A DNA stretch of 43,054 nt from an uncultured Prevotellaceae bacterium. GTDB taxonomy: Bacteria > Bacteroidota > Bacteroidia > Bacteroidales > Bacteroidaceae. The number at the start of each line of letters is the position of its first letter. The first letter of the stretch is position 1. The notes below the pieces were generated by a model that made no database searches, was not told the DNA's origin, and saw only the letters and a list, made by a program, of their open reading frames with translations. The stretch spans positions 1 to 43,054 of the forward strand of contig CAMVAT010000025.1 in the NCBI GenBank assembly GCA_947165505.1. Reading direction: 5' to 3'. The position numbers and the translations under genes were made by a program. Shown here piece after piece: positions 16,678 to 25,691 of the stretch.

Positions 16678-17115
16678 ATGAATAAGCAGGCCGCCCTGGA
16701 CCACCGATATCTGCGGATGGCGCAGATATGGGCAGAGAACAGCTACTGTGTGCGCCGCCGCGTGGGAGCCCTCGTGGTGAAGGAAAAGATGATCATCAGC
16801 GACGGCTACAACGGTACGCCCAGCGGTTTCGAGAACGTATGCGAAGACGACAACAACGTGACCAAGCCCTACGTGCTACACGCCGAGGCCAACGCCATCA
16901 CCAAACTGGCCCGCAGCAGCAATAACAGCGACGGCTCCACACTCTATGTCACCGCCTCGCCCTGCATCGAATGTGCCAAGCTCATCATCCAGGCCGGCAT
17001 CCGCCGAGTGGTCTATGGTGAGAAATACCGGTTGGAAGACGGTATCAACCTCTTGCGCAAAGCCGGTATCGAAGTAACATACATCAACCCTAACGAAACA
17101 AATGAAAACGAATAA
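16678..17115 (+). CDS. Deoxycytidylate (dCMP) deaminase family protein
   Basis: The 145-residue protein has the zinc site of cytidine/dCMP deaminases: HAE at 68-70 (His68, catalytic Glu70) and PCIEC with Cys96 and Cys99. The GYNGTPSGFENVCED segment is typical of dCMP deaminases of the ComEB type. It converts dCMP to dUMP for thymidylate synthesis. It overlaps the S41 peptidase gene by 14 bases, indicating translational coupling. Confidence 0.92.
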   Translation: MNKQAALDHRYLRMAQIWAENSYCVRRRVGALVVKEKMIISDGYNGTPSGFENVCEDDNNVTKPYVLHAEANAITKLARSSNNSDGSTLYVTASPCIECAKLIIQAGIRRVVYGEKYRLEDGINLLRKAGIEVTYINPNETNENE

Positions 17116-18730
17116 TAAATGGATGCCCGTCATCATGGCGGCCTGTGTCATTCTGGGTGTAGTCATCGGCACGTTTTATGCCAAACGAGCCTCAGGCAAC
17201 CGTCTGCAAATATCCGGCGAAGGTCCCAACCGCATCAACAGCCTGCTGAAAATCGTCAGCGACCAGTATGTCGATGACGTGGATGTCAACGACTTGGTGG
17301 AACGGTCTATACCCAACATCATCGCCGAACTGGACCCCCACTCGGTGTATATCCCCGCCAAAGACGTGCAGTCGGCTACCGACGACCTGCGCGGCTCGTT
17401 CTCGGGCGTAGGCATCGAATTCGTGATCCGCAAAGACACCGTGCGCATACAAAACGTCATCACCGACGGTCCGGCAGAGCAGGCCGGACTGATAGCCGGC
17501 GACAAGATCGTGAGCATCGACGGTGAGCCCTTTGTAGGTGAGATAGTGACCAACGAAGAAGCGATGCACCGGCTGAAAGGCCCACGGGGCACCGTGGTGA
17601 AAATCGGCGTGATGAGATATGGCAAGAAAGAGCCCAAAGTGTTTGAGGTGACCCGCGACGATATCTACGTGAGCAGCATCAATGCCACCTATATGATCAA
17701 CGACAACACCGGCTATATCAAGGTGAAGAATTTCGGCGACAACACCTACATGGAGATGCTGCGCGCCCTGTCGATGCTGTCGCAAGAGGGGATGACGAAC
17801 CTCATCATCGACCTGCGCGACAATTCGGGCGGTTTCATGAACATCGCCATCCAGATGGTGAACGAGTTTTTGCCGGCCGACCGCATGATTGTCTATACCG
17901 AAGGGCGCCGCGCACCACGCGAAGACTACATGAGCACGGGCACAGGCCACTATAAGTCACTGCCGCTGGTGGTGCTCATCAGCGAGACCTCAGCTTCGGC
18001 ATCTGAGATATTCGCCGGCGCCATACAAGACAACGACCGGGGCACCATCATCGGCCGCCGTTCGTTTGGCAAGGGCCTGGTGCAGCAGCAGATACCCTTC
18101 AGCGACGGCAGCATGCTGCGCCTGACCATCGCCCGCTATTACACCCCGTCGGGGCGCTGCATACAGAAGCCCTATACTCCCGGCAAAGGATTGGAGTACG
18201 AGGAAGACTTGCTCTTGCGCTATCAGCATGGCGAGTTCTTCTCGCAAGACAGCATCAAGAACGAGGGTCCTGCCTTTAAGACGAGCATCGGCCGCACTGT
18301 ATATGGCGGCGGCGGCATCACCCCCGACATCTTCGTGCCCGAAGACACCACAGGCGTCACCTCTTATTATAAGGAGGCTGCCATGAAAGGACTGTTCTTC
18401 CAGTTTGCCTTCGAATATACCGATGCCAACCGCGAGGTGCTGAGCAAATACAAAGACCAAGACTACCATCAGTTGCTGCACTACCTGCAAGGTCAGAACC
18501 TGGTAGAGAAATTCGCCCAGTATGGCGAGGCCAACGGCCACCGGCGCCGCAACCTGATGATAGCCACGTCGCACTCGTTGATAGAGAAGTTCGTGCTGAG
18601 CCGCATCATCTACAACATTCTTGACGAAGAGCCGTGGATACAATACCTCAACACTGACGACCCCACCGTGCTGAAAGCATTAGACATACTCAAGAAAGAG
18701 AAAGCCACACCCACGTTGAACGATATTTAG
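17102..18730 (+). CDS. S41-family C-terminal processing protease (CtpA/Prc-like)
   Basis: The 542-residue protein has an N-terminal signal anchor (about 7-25), a PDZ domain (about 85-170, with GVGIEFV and GDKIVSIDGEPF) and the S41 catalytic core. The nucleophile is Ser299 in TSASASEIF and the general base is Lys324 in GRRSFGKGLVQQ, 25 residues apart as in Prc. It acts in the periplasm on the C-termini of exported proteins. It is translated from a start inside the dCMP deaminase gene. A DUF721 gene follows after a short GAGGTGA repeat. Confidence 0.95.
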   Translation: MKTNNKWMPVIMAACVILGVVIGTFYAKRASGNRLQISGEGPNRINSLLKIVSDQYVDDVDVNDLVERSIPNIIAELDPHSVYIPAKDVQSATDDLRGSFSGVGIEFVIRKDTVRIQNVITDGPAEQAGLIAGDKIVSIDGEPFVGEIVTNEEAMHRLKGPRGTVVKIGVMRYGKKEPKVFEVTRDDIYVSSINATYMINDNTGYIKVKNFGDNTYMEMLRALSMLSQEGMTNLIIDLRDNSGGFMNIAIQMVNEFLPADRMIVYTEGRRAPREDYMSTGTGHYKSLPLVVLISETSASASEIFAGAIQDNDRGTIIGRRSFGKGLVQQQIPFSDGSMLRLTIARYYTPSGRCIQKPYTPGKGLEYEEDLLLRYQHGEFFSQDSIKNEGPAFKTSIGRTVYGGGGITPDIFVPEDTTGVTSYYKEAAMKGLFFQFAFEYTDANREVLSKYKDQDYHQLLHYLQGQNLVEKFAQYGEANGHRRRNLMIATSHSLIEKFVLSRIIYNILDEEPWIQYLNTDDPTVLKALDILKKEKATPTLNDI

Positions 18731-18750
18731 AGGTGAGAGGTAAGAGAATC

Positions 18751-19041
18751 GTGTTTAAGCGCCCAGTACAATCCATTGACGACCTGTTGCCGCGTGTGAT
18801 ACGCGACAACGGATTGGAGACGCCCCTGCTGCAGCGACGTCTGATAGACGCGTGGGAGGAGGTGGCCGGACACATCGTGGCATCCTATACCGTAGAGAAA
18901 TTCATCCGCAACCAGACACTGATGGTGCGTATCTCCAACCCCGCCTTGCGCGCCGACCTGTCGATGATGCGCTCGCAACTGGTGACACGCCTCAACCAAC
19001 ACGTGGGCAGCATGGTCATCGCCGACGTGAGGTTTTATTAG
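18751..19041 (+). CDS. DUF721 (DciA-like) protein
   Basis: With GTG 18751 as start the product has 96 residues and begins MFKRPVQSIDDLLPRVIRDNGLETPLLQRRLIDAWEEVAG. That is the usual opening of Bacteroidetes DUF721 proteins. A GTG at 18733 would add RGKRIV, encoded by the GAGGTGAGAGGTAAGAG repeat, and is less likely. DUF721 includes DciA, the loader or partner of the DnaB helicase; a short single-domain version fits that role. The gene is convergent with recF, consistent with a replication and repair neighbourhood. Confidence 0.82.
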   Translation: MFKRPVQSIDDLLPRVIRDNGLETPLLQRRLIDAWEEVAGHIVASYTVEKFIRNQTLMVRISNPALRADLSMMRSQLVTRLNQHVGSMVIADVRFY

Positions 19042-19112
19042 AGGTAAGAGGTGAGAGGTGAGAGGTATGAGGTGAGAGGTGAGAGGTGAGAGGTGAGCGA
19101 TGAATCATGGGA
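19042..19112. repeat. GAGGTGA/GAGGTAA tandem run between DUF721 and recF
   Basis: About 55 bases consist of seven-base units GAGGTGA with a few GAGGTAA or GAGGTAT variants (19040-19096). They fill the gap between two convergent genes. No hairpin terminator is visible here, so the repeat may act at the transcript ends. Confidence 0.9.
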
Positions 19113-20210
19113 CTACAGTGTGATGACCCCATCCTCAACGTGGAAGAGCCGGTAGTCGAACGGGCTGTTGCTGAGAATCTGATCCAGGTGTTCGCGGTTG
19201 GTGTCCGTGATGAAAATCTGTCCGAAGGCGTCGCTCGCCACGAGGTTGACGATCTGCTCCACACGCTTGGCATCCAACTTGTCGAAGATATCATCCAAGA
19301 GCAACAGAGGCGTGGTCTGACTGTTGGTGCGGCGCAGGAAGTCAAACTGCGCCAGTTTAAGGGCGATGACAAAGGTCTTATTCTGCCCCTGGCTTCCCTC
19401 ACGCCTCATGGGGTATCCTCCGAGCGACATCTCCACATCGTCGCGGTGCACCCCGTGTAGAGAGTAGCCCACGGCACGGTCTTTGAAACGGTCGCGCTGG
19501 ATGACGTCGAGCAAGTCGCCCCGCTGACCGTGCGACACGTATTGCAGCGACACCTCTTCGCGCCCGTCGGCCACGGTATTATAAATATCCTGAAACACGG
19601 GTGTCATCTTGCGCACGAACTCATCACGCTTCACATAAATCTTGGTGCCCTCCTCGGCCATCTGCCGCTCCCACACATCGAGTAGCAGGGGGTCGGGCTC
19701 CTGCTCCATCTTCAACAGCACATTACGCTGCTGAAGCGCCTTGTTGTAACGGTTCAAGGCCTCGATATACGTCGGGTCGTACTGCGCGATGACCACATCC
19801 ATCAACCTACGCCTCTCTTCTGCCGCCCCTTCGATGAGGATGCTGTCAGACGGCGAGACGAAGATGAGCGGCAGCAGTCCGATATGCTCCGACAGCCGTT
19901 TATATTCCTTCTTATTGCGTTTGAAGTGCTTTTTCTGTCCGCGCTTCATGCCACAATAGATCACTTCCTTATCGCCGTTCTCATTCAGGTAGGTGCCTTC
20001 GATCATGAAGAAATCCTGGTTATGACTGATGACCTGTGAGTCGAGGGCATGGTAAGCGCTGCGACAGAACGACAGATAGTAGATGGCGTCGAGGAAATTG
20101 GTCTTCCCCACCCCGTTGTGCCCGATGAGACAGTTCATCTTGGGCGAGAGAGTATGCTCCGCCAGAAGTATGTTTTTGTAGTTGACGATGGATATGTGTG
20201 AGAGAATCAT
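19113..20210 (-). CDS. recF: DNA replication and repair protein RecF
   Basis: The 365-residue SMC-like ATPase has Walker A GHNGVGKT at 30-37, a signature-type segment GSQGQNKTFVIALKLAQ in the position of the LSxGQ motif and Walker B LLLLDDIFDKLD, followed by the D-loop. RecF with RecO and RecR loads RecA at gapped DNA. The length is normal for the family. The gene is divergent from the TPR-ribH operon and has its own -7 element upstream. The final residues DGVITL are normal, so the repeat block downstream has not entered the gene. Confidence 0.96.
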   Translation of the reverse strand: MILSHISIVNYKNILLAEHTLSPKMNCLIGHNGVGKTNFLDAIYYLSFCRSAYHALDSQVISHNQDFFMIEGTYLNENGDKEVIYCGMKRGQKKHFKRNKKEYKRLSEHIGLLPLIFVSPSDSILIEGAAEERRRLMDVVIAQYDPTYIEALNRYNKALQQRNVLLKMEQEPDPLLLDVWERQMAEEGTKIYVKRDEFVRKMTPVFQDIYNTVADGREEVSLQYVSHGQRGDLLDVIQRDRFKDRAVGYSLHGVHRDDVEMSLGGYPMRREGSQGQNKTFVIALKLAQFDFLRRTNSQTTPLLLLDDIFDKLDAKRVEQIVNLVASDAFGQIFITDTNREHLDQILSNSPFDYRLFHVEDGVITL

Positions 20211-20234
20211 CTTGTGATGTCGGATTTAGGTTTG

Positions 20235-20242
20235 CAAAGTTA
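20235..20242 (-). promoter_or_regulatory. -7 promoter element of recF
   Basis: The minus strand reads TAACTTTG, a match to TAnnTTTG, 25 bases before the recF start codon. Confidence 0.6.
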
Positions 20243-20359
20243 ACAGATTTTTTCGACAGAAAGACAGAAAGACATCTTTTTTTTCATGTCAAAAAGGGTG
20301 TTTTGTACTTCTGTTTGAAAAAAAAAGGCAATAAATTTCACTATATGCAAAATAAGTCG

Positions 20360-20367
20360 TAATTTTG
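20360..20367 (+). promoter_or_regulatory. -7 promoter element of the TPR-ribH operon
   Basis: TAATTTTG at 20360-20367 fits TAnnTTTG. A 73-base AT-rich leader separates it from the start codon of the TPR gene. It is divergent from the recF promoter about 120 bases away. Confidence 0.6.
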
Positions 20368-20440
20368 CCACGCAAAAAATAGGCACCCCCCAAAACCAGG
20401 TGCAAAAAGCATGGAAAAAATTTAAAAATCTAAACAAATA

Positions 20441-21121
20441 ATGGCAAAAAAGATCCAGAACGTCAATGAGCAGGAAGCAACTCAGGTGACGAACAAAACG
20501 GAAGAGTTTTTCAACAAAAACAAGAAGATGATTATAGGGTGCATCTGCGCCATCCTCTTGATCATCGTCGGTATCATCGGTTACAAGCAGTTTATCGTGA
20601 AGCCCCGCGAGGCAAAGGCCAACTATGCCCTGTCGAAGCCTCAGAGCACCTTTGGCAACCCCAACGACAGCACATCGCTCAAAAACTTCATCAATGTGGT
20701 GAACGAATACGGCAGCACCGAAGCCGGCAATCTGGCCAACCTCTACACCGGTCTGGAATATGCCCGACAGGAGAAATGGGAAGACGCAGTGAAATATCTC
20801 GAGGCCTTTGAGCCGGGCGAAGACCTGCTGATCAGCCCCATGGCTATCGTGGCCTTGGGCGACGCCTATGCCAACCTAAAGAAATTTGACGAGGCCGTCA
20901 GCGCCTTCAAGCGTGCTGCCGAGACCGCCAACAAAGCATCTATCGACGGCAAGAACAATGCCGTGGCTCCCGTGGCTCTGCGCAAAGCCGGCATCATCCT
21001 CTTAGACCAAGGCAAGAAAGACGAAGCCAAAGAGCTCTTCGAAGATATCAAAGCGAAATATCCTCAGTCGCCCGTTTATAGCGACATAGACAAGTTCATC
21101 GAATACGCCTCTGTGAAATAA
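20441..21121 (+). CDS. Membrane-anchored tetratricopeptide-repeat protein (YfgM-like layout)
   Basis: The 226-residue protein has a charged N-terminus, one membrane segment at about 30-48 ([19 protein letters not shown]) and then TPR-like helices ([24 protein letters not shown] and [30 protein letters not shown]). This is the layout of YfgM-type or tetratricopeptide proteins that act at the periplasmic face on protein assembly. It overlaps ribH by one base (TAATG), so both are coupled. A linkage of these two genes is common in Bacteroidales; no direct biochemical connection is evident. Confidence 0.83.
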   Translation: MAKKIQNVNEQEATQVTNKTEEFFNKNKKMIIGCICAILLIIVGIIGYKQFIVKPREAKANYALSKPQSTFGNPNDSTSLKNFINVVNEYGSTEAGNLANLYTGLEYARQEKWEDAVKYLEAFEPGEDLLISPMAIVALGDAYANLKKFDEAVSAFKRAAETANKASIDGKNNAVAPVALRKAGIILLDQGKKDEAKELFEDIKAKYPQSPVYSDIDKFIEYASVK

Positions 21122-21597
21122 TGGCTACGGCGATGCACAACCTGTCGGACTACGACTTCGCGAAAGTCCCCGACGCCAGTAATATGTGTTTCGGCATCGT
21201 CGTGTCGGAATGGAACCCGCAGATCACGGGCGCACTGCTCGACGGAGCGGTGAAGACCCTTGAGAAGCACGGTGCGCTGCCCGAGAACATCCACGTGAAG
21301 ACGGTGCCCGGCAGTTTCGAGCTGATCTACGGTGCGCACCAGATGACACGCAACGACGGTTACGATGCTATCATCATCCTGGGCAGCGTGATACGCGGCG
21401 AGACGCCCCATTTCGACTATATCTGCCAGGGGGTGACATACGGCATCGCCCGCCTCAACGCCGAGAGCGAGGTGCCCGTCATCTACGGGCTCCTCACCAC
21501 CGACACCTTAGAGCAGGCCCAAGACCGCAGTGGCGGCCGTTTGGGCAACAAAGGCGACGAGTGCGCCGTAGATGCCATCAAGATGGCGAAGTTCTAA
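21121..21597 (+). CDS. ribH: 6,7-dimethyl-8-ribityllumazine synthase
   Basis: The 158-residue protein shows the substrate-binding [20 protein letters not shown] segment, [11 protein letters not shown], and [15 protein letters not shown] with the catalytic histidine, followed by [22 protein letters not shown]. It condenses ribitylaminouracil with dihydroxybutanone phosphate in riboflavin synthesis and forms the icosahedral lumazine synthase shell. The start overlaps the TPR stop. The flavin product also serves ApbE-dependent flavinylation, encoded elsewhere in this window. Confidence 0.97.
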   Translation: MATAMHNLSDYDFAKVPDASNMCFGIVVSEWNPQITGALLDGAVKTLEKHGALPENIHVKTVPGSFELIYGAHQMTRNDGYDAIIILGSVIRGETPHFDYICQGVTYGIARLNAESEVPVIYGLLTTDTLEQAQDRSGGRLGNKGDECAVDAIKMAKF

Positions 21598-21602
21598 AAT
21601 CT

Positions 21603-21642
21603 TTGGAGGCAGGGGGCAAGGAGCAGGGGGCAGGAGATATGT
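21603..21642. repeat. GGGGCAAGGAGCAGGGGGCAGG-type block after ribH
   Basis: A purine-rich block of the same family as at 9313, 10665, 16573, 23768, 31464 and 31921, ending in GGAGATATG, directly follows the ribH stop. Confidence 0.85.
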
Positions 21643-21671
21643 CAGACTCCACTTAAATCTTATAAAAGCTA

Positions 21672-21710
21672 CGAGGAGCGATACCAGATGGTATCGCTCC
21701 TCGCTATTTT
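21672..21710 (+). terminator. Intrinsic terminator of the TPR-ribH operon
   Basis: CGAGGAGCGATACC (21672-21685) pairs perfectly with GGTATCGCTCCTCG (21690-21703) over a 4-base loop and is followed by CTATTTTTTT. The stem abuts the 3' end of the convergent DUF4738 gene. Confidence 0.92.
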
Positions 21711-21711
21711 T

Positions 21712-22338
21712 TTACAACCCATTCTTATTGCGCAGGCGGTCTTCCTCCTCTTTTTTATAGCTGTCGTCGATAAAGGTGGTGTCGGCATGGGCGTTGTGGG
21801 TGTCGATGTCATCCACCTTATAAGTGAATATGCCGTAGCGGTCGATGACAAGCTGCAAGGGAATCATCTCATCGCTCAACTCATCGGGGTCGCCCACGCT
21901 ACCAGCGAAGTAGAGATGGTCTTTGTCGGTCAGATCCTGTTCAAAGACAAGGTTGAGCAGTGCGCCCTCTTTCTTGAAGTGCGGCGTGAGGATGTCGCTG
22001 AAGCTGCGCTTGGTAAAAGCATGGTTGAAGAAGACGCTGCTGTCGTGCCTGAGTATCTTGATACGGATGCGGTTGTCCTTATAGCGCACACCATCACCCG
22101 TATGTATCTCAGGCATCGAATCGATGGGCGCACGCGCGATAATGATACGATACTGCGAGTCGTTCCATGGTATGCTGGTCTCAAAATCGTGCCCTTCCAT
22201 GGCGTGCAGGGTCGTGTCTATCTCTTTTTGTGGTTGTTTGGGAATTTTATAATAACCCGGATCTTTTTTTTCTTTCGAACATCCCATGGCGAGGGCCATC
22301 ACCGCGGCAGCCAGGGCAAGAGGTATCATGCGTTTCAT
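21712..22338 (-). CDS. DUF4738 family lipoprotein
   Basis: The start is at MKRMIPLALAAAVMALAMGCSK (22338), giving 208 residues with a clear lipobox (LAMGC) and lipidated Cys20. The longer frame from 22392 covers the promoter and is rejected. The mature domain has the pattern DSQYRIIIARAPIDSMPEI and IRIKILRHDSSVFFNHAFTKRSFSD typical of DUF4738, a Bacteroidetes lipoprotein family of unknown function. A -7 element lies about 25 bases upstream. It is convergent with ribH and shares the terminator there. Confidence 0.78.
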   Translation of the reverse strand: MKRMIPLALAAAVMALAMGCSKEKKDPGYYKIPKQPQKEIDTTLHAMEGHDFETSIPWNDSQYRIIIARAPIDSMPEIHTGDGVRYKDNRIRIKILRHDSSVFFNHAFTKRSFSDILTPHFKKEGALLNLVFEQDLTDKDHLYFAGSVGDPDELSDEMIPLQLVIDRYGIFTYKVDDIDTHNAHADTTFIDDSYKKEEEDRLRNKNGL

Positions 22339-22362
22339 TTCGTAAATAGGATAATTGACTGG

Positions 22363-22370
22363 CAAAAGTA
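22363..22370 (-). promoter_or_regulatory. -7 promoter element of the DUF4738 gene
   Basis: The minus strand reads TACTTTTG, 24 bases upstream of the start codon at 22338. It supports the shorter start. Confidence 0.6.
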
Positions 22371-22465
22371 CTAAAAATCCTTTGAACGGCAAAAATCTTT
22401 GATATAAAAACTTTGTGACAAAATCAAAAAAAAGGAATATATTTGTCTATTCTGCAAAAAGACAT

Positions 22466-22473
22466 TATCTTTG
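22466..22473 (+). promoter_or_regulatory. Promoter of the DUF4230 pair (TTG-N20-TATCTTTG)
   Basis: TATCTTTG at 22466-22473 with TTG at 22443-22445 fits the Bacteroidetes consensus. The first start codon is 41 bases downstream. Confidence 0.7.
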
Positions 22474-22514
22474 CACTCACCAAGAATATTTGAACGAAAC
22501 TAAAAGCACCCAGG

Positions 22515-23177
22515 ATGAGAGCCGTCGTCTTTTACATATTAGCTTGCTTCGTATTGGCAGTGGCCTGCACAGGCGACCGCACAAACGGCAACACCGAGAA
22601 GCCCGACTCTCTGCCCATCCTTGTGACGAAGATACAGACGTGCTCACGCCTATATACCACAGAGTATCAAGTACATAAGATAGTGACGCACGACGATGAG
22701 CTGACCTTCAACGGCACCATATTCGGCCATTCATTCAATTGGAAGATTCCGGCAGGCAGCCGCAAGGTGGCTATCCCGATGTTTGCCACGTTGAAAGGGT
22801 ATATCGACTTCGGCGGATTCAGTGCCGACAACGTGCGCCGCGACAGCACCCACATCGAGATCATCCTGCCCGACCCCGAGGTGGTGCTCACCAGCAGCAA
22901 AATAGACCATGGGCGTGTGGTGGACCGTGTGGCACTGCTCCGCTCAAGCTTCAGCGACGAAGAGCTGAGCTCCTTTGAGCGCCAAGGCCGCCAGAGCATC
23001 ATCGAGAGCATCCCCAAGCTCGACATCCATGAGCGCACGCGCGCCAGCGCCGCCCGTATGCTCGTGCCCATCCTCAAACAGTTTGGCTATCGCGAAGAAG
23101 ACATCACCATCTCCTTCCGCAAAGATATGAACCCTGACTCCATCCGCGTCATTGACCGAACGGACAACAGCCTATGA
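22515..23177 (+). CDS. DUF4230 family lipoprotein, first of a pair
   Basis: The 220-residue protein has a lipoprotein-type N-terminus (MRAVVFYILACFVLAVAC, likely Cys18). A DUF4230 domain follows, with QVHKIVTHDDELTF, KVAIPMFATLKGYIDFGGFS, IEIILPDPEVVLTSSKIDH and a C-terminal helical part. The family is widespread and of unknown biochemical function. The stop overlaps the start of a second DUF4230-like gene by four bases (ATGA), so the two products are made together and may form a heteromer. Confidence 0.8.
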   Translation: MRAVVFYILACFVLAVACTGDRTNGNTEKPDSLPILVTKIQTCSRLYTTEYQVHKIVTHDDELTFNGTIFGHSFNWKIPAGSRKVAIPMFATLKGYIDFGGFSADNVRRDSTHIEIILPDPEVVLTSSKIDHGRVVDRVALLRSSFSDEELSSFERQGRQSIIESIPKLDIHERTRASAARMLVPILKQFGYREEDITISFRKDMNPDSIRVIDRTDNSL

Positions 23178-23806
23178 GAAGAAGAGACAATAGAGAGAAC
23201 ACCGGCATCAAACTGCTGAGCGATGTCACGGCGATGATACTCATCGGCATGGTGCTGACCCTGATTATCACAGGCACAGAGACATCGATGCGCATCTCGA
23301 AGAGCGAGCGCATCAACATCACCCCTATCCGTGTGCAAGACATTCGCGACATCGGACAGTGGGAGTTTCTGTCTATCGCCGACGAGGAACTGGTGGATAC
23401 GCTGCATGAGCACTGGTGGAGAAACAAGGAACTGATACGCATCTACCGTGGCACCCTGCGCATCGGCATCGACCTGAGCAAAGCCAAAGACGACTGGATA
23501 CACCTGCGGGGCGACACCGCCGTGGTGGAGTTGCCCGACGTGCACCTGCTCGACGACAACTTTATCGACGAGGCCGACAGCGACCCGTTTTACGAGACGG
23601 GCTCATGGAGCCAGGCCGACCGCGAGGCCTTGTACCGCAAAGCAAAACGACTGATGTACGAACGCTGCTACACCCAAGAAAACTTACAGACCGCCCGCGA
23701 CAATGCCAAGGAACAATTAACCCAGTTTGTACGTGCCATGGGGTTTGAGCACGTGGAAGTGAAGTTACAGGGGGCAAGGAGCAAGGGGCAAGGGGCAGGA
23801 GAATAG
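23174..23806 (+). CDS. DUF4230 family membrane-anchored protein, second of a pair
   Basis: The 210-residue protein has one membrane segment near the N-terminus (about 19-38) and a DUF4230-like domain (MRISKSERINITPIRVQDIRDIGQWEFLSI, GTLRIGIDLSKAKDDWI, VVELPDVHLLDDNFIDEA). The domain ends at about residue 197. The last 12 residues (QGARSKGQGAGE) and the stop are encoded by the GGGGCAAGGAGCAAGG repeat that continues into the intergenic gap, so the original C-terminus has been replaced or extended by repeat DNA. It is translated by an ATGA overlap with the first DUF4230 gene. Confidence 0.8.
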   Translation: MRRRDNRENTGIKLLSDVTAMILIGMVLTLIITGTETSMRISKSERINITPIRVQDIRDIGQWEFLSIADEELVDTLHEHWWRNKELIRIYRGTLRIGIDLSKAKDDWIHLRGDTAVVELPDVHLLDDNFIDEADSDPFYETGSWSQADREALYRKAKRLMYERCYTQENLQTARDNAKEQLTQFVRAMGFEHVEVKLQGARSKGQGAGE

Positions 23807-24139
23807 TTTTTGAGGTAAGGGGCAGGAGAATAGTTTTTGGGACAAGGGGCTTTCTGCGGGGCAAGGGACAGGAGATGTGCCACGCCGAGTAGGGGCGGGT
23901 CACTGTGCCCGCCCGCACGAGCGTCAGCGAGTTAAGTAAAGAAAGTCATCCCACCACGCAAGTAGGGACAGGGCGTGCCCTGTCCGCAGTGAGAATATCA
24001 CATTGCGGCTACTTGCGGACAGGGCACGCCCTGTCCCTACAGATAAGCCCTCAACACGCAACAAAAAGTAAAAAAGTAAAAAAGTAAAAATAAGGTGCAA
24101 GAACACTCAACACTAAACACTCAACACTAAACACATTCA
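23768..24139. repeat. Repeat mosaic between DUF4230 and the AGCS symporter
   Basis: It begins within the DUF4230 gene with GGGGCAAGGAGCAAGG units (to about 23875). It continues with one GTAGGGGCGGGTCACTGTGC-type palindrome (23889-23915), a CAGCGAGTT linker, a paired palindrome (23961-24040), AAAAAGTAAAAAAGT units and AACACTCAACACTAAACAC units up to the symporter start codon. No gene or clear promoter is seen in these 333 intergenic bases. Confidence 0.85.
23961..24040. repeat. Paired palindromic repeat (BIME-like), copy 3
   Basis: The arms are 23961-23985 and 24017-24040, with a spacer GCAGTGAGAATATCACATTGCG-like that differs from copies 1 and 2 at only a few positions. The preceding CCACGCAAG is also shared. 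Confidence 0.92.
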
Positions 24140-25486
24140 ATGGAAGAACTGTTCAGTGAATTAAGCAGCCTGCTGTGGGGCTGGCCGATGATTATCCTGC
24201 TGTTGGGCACGCACCTGTACCTGACGGTGCGGTTGCGTTTTCCCCAGCGCAAGATTTTCACCGCCATCCGCCTGTCGGTGAAGCGCGACCGCGGCGCCAC
24301 GGGCGACGTGTCGCAGTTCGGTGCCTTGGCCACAGCCCTGGCCGCCACCATCGGCACGGGCAACATCATCGGTGTGGCCACGGCCATCGCCCTGGGCGGT
24401 CCGGGCGCGGTGCTGTGGTGCTGGCTGACGGGCGTGTTTGGCATGGCCACGAAATATGCCGAGGGCCTGCTGGCCATCAAATACCGCGTGAAGACACCCG
24501 ACGGCCGCATGCTGGGCGGTCCGATGTATGCCTTGGAGAAGGGTCTGGGCTGGAAATGGATGGCTGTGCTCTTCGCCTTGTTCACCGCCATCGCCTCGTT
24601 TGGCATCGGCAACACGGTGCAGGCCAACGCCATCGCCACCATCGCTGACGAGACCTATAGCATCTCGCCCTACCTGACGGGTGCCGTGGTGTGCGCCCTG
24701 ACGGGTGCCGTGGTGCTGGGCGGCGTGAAGAGCATCGCGCGCGTGTGCGGCATGTTGGTGCCGTTCATGGCGTTCTTCTATGTGGCCGGCTGCATCTATA
24801 TCCTGGTGGTCAACAGCCAGTATGTGTGGCCCGCCCTCCAACTCATCTGCACCTCGGCATTCACGCCCGAGGCCGCCGGCGGCGGTTTTGTGGGCAGCAC
24901 GGTGATGATGGCCGCCCGCTTCGGCATCGCCCGCGGCCTGTTCTCCAACGAGTCGGGCCTGGGCTCCGCCCCCATCGTGGCGGCGGCGGCACAGACACGC
25001 AACCCCGTGCGCCAAGCGCTGGTGTCGAGCAGCGGCACCTTCTGGGACACCGTAGTGATCTGCGCCCTGACGGGCCTGGTGGTGGTGAGCAGCATCATCG
25101 CCTATCCCGACATCAGTTACGACAACGGCGCCACGCTCACGAAGATGGCGTTCAGCAAGATACCCGTGGTGGGCGAACCGCTACTGAGCTTCGGCCTGCT
25201 CACCTTCGCCTTCAGCACGATATTAGGGTGGTGCTATTACGGCGAACGTGCCGTGGAATACCTGAAAGGGCGCAAATGGATGCTGGCCTACCGCGTGCTT
25301 TACATCGGAGCCGTGTTCGTGGGCAGCATCGTCAATCTGGCTGTGGTGTGGAACTTCGCCGACTGCATGAATGCGCTGATGGCCATACCCAACCTGCTGT
25401 CGCTCATCTTCCTGAGCGGCATCCTGGTGAGCGAGACGCGCCGCTACCTGTGGCAGGGCCGGCTCGACGAGGAAGCGGAAGAGTAA
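24140..25486 (+). CDS. AGCS-family sodium:alanine/glycine symporter
   Basis: The 448-residue protein has about ten to eleven membrane segments and the AGCS signatures: GDVSQFGALATALAATIGTGNIIGVATAI in the first third, GPGAVLWCWLTGVFGMATKYAEG, GGPMYALEKG, and NESGLGSAPIVAAAAQT. The family imports alanine or glycine with Na+. The start ATG follows directly after the AACACT repeats. A hairpin after the gene probably ends the message. No neighbour suggests a pathway. Confidence 0.93.
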   Translation: MEELFSELSSLLWGWPMIILLLGTHLYLTVRLRFPQRKIFTAIRLSVKRDRGATGDVSQFGALATALAATIGTGNIIGVATAIALGGPGAVLWCWLTGVFGMATKYAEGLLAIKYRVKTPDGRMLGGPMYALEKGLGWKWMAVLFALFTAIASFGIGNTVQANAIATIADETYSISPYLTGAVVCALTGAVVLGGVKSIARVCGMLVPFMAFFYVAGCIYILVVNSQYVWPALQLICTSAFTPEAAGGGFVGSTVMMAARFGIARGLFSNESGLGSAPIVAAAAQTRNPVRQALVSSSGTFWDTVVICALTGLVVVSSIIAYPDISYDNGATLTKMAFSKIPVVGEPLLSFGLLTFAFSTILGWCYYGERAVEYLKGRKWMLAYRVLYIGAVFVGSIVNLAVVWNFADCMNALMAIPNLLSLIFLSGILVSETRRYLWQGRLDEEAEE

Positions 25487-25528
25487 CCACAACACACCGG
25501 CATCATGATCAATACATGCCAAGAAAGG

Positions 25529-25560
25529 GGCGGCATTCGGGTCACTACCCGGATGCCGCC
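25529..25560. terminator. Hairpin after the symporter gene, possible terminator
   Basis: A 14-bp stem (25529-25542 with 25547-25560, one G-T pair) with loop CACT. The plus-strand tail TCTCGTCATTTC is only weakly T-rich. On the minus strand the tail reads CCCTTTCTT. It could end the symporter message, a minus-strand transcript, or both. Confidence 0.6.
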
Positions 25561-25691
25561 TCTCGTCATTTCAATCCTGAATATTATCAACAATCTTAAA
25601 ACCTAAAATAAAACCTATCTACTAACTAACCTAAAAACATTTTCTAACTCATGCTACTGAATACCTATGTATGTGAATTTTTTTTCTGATG

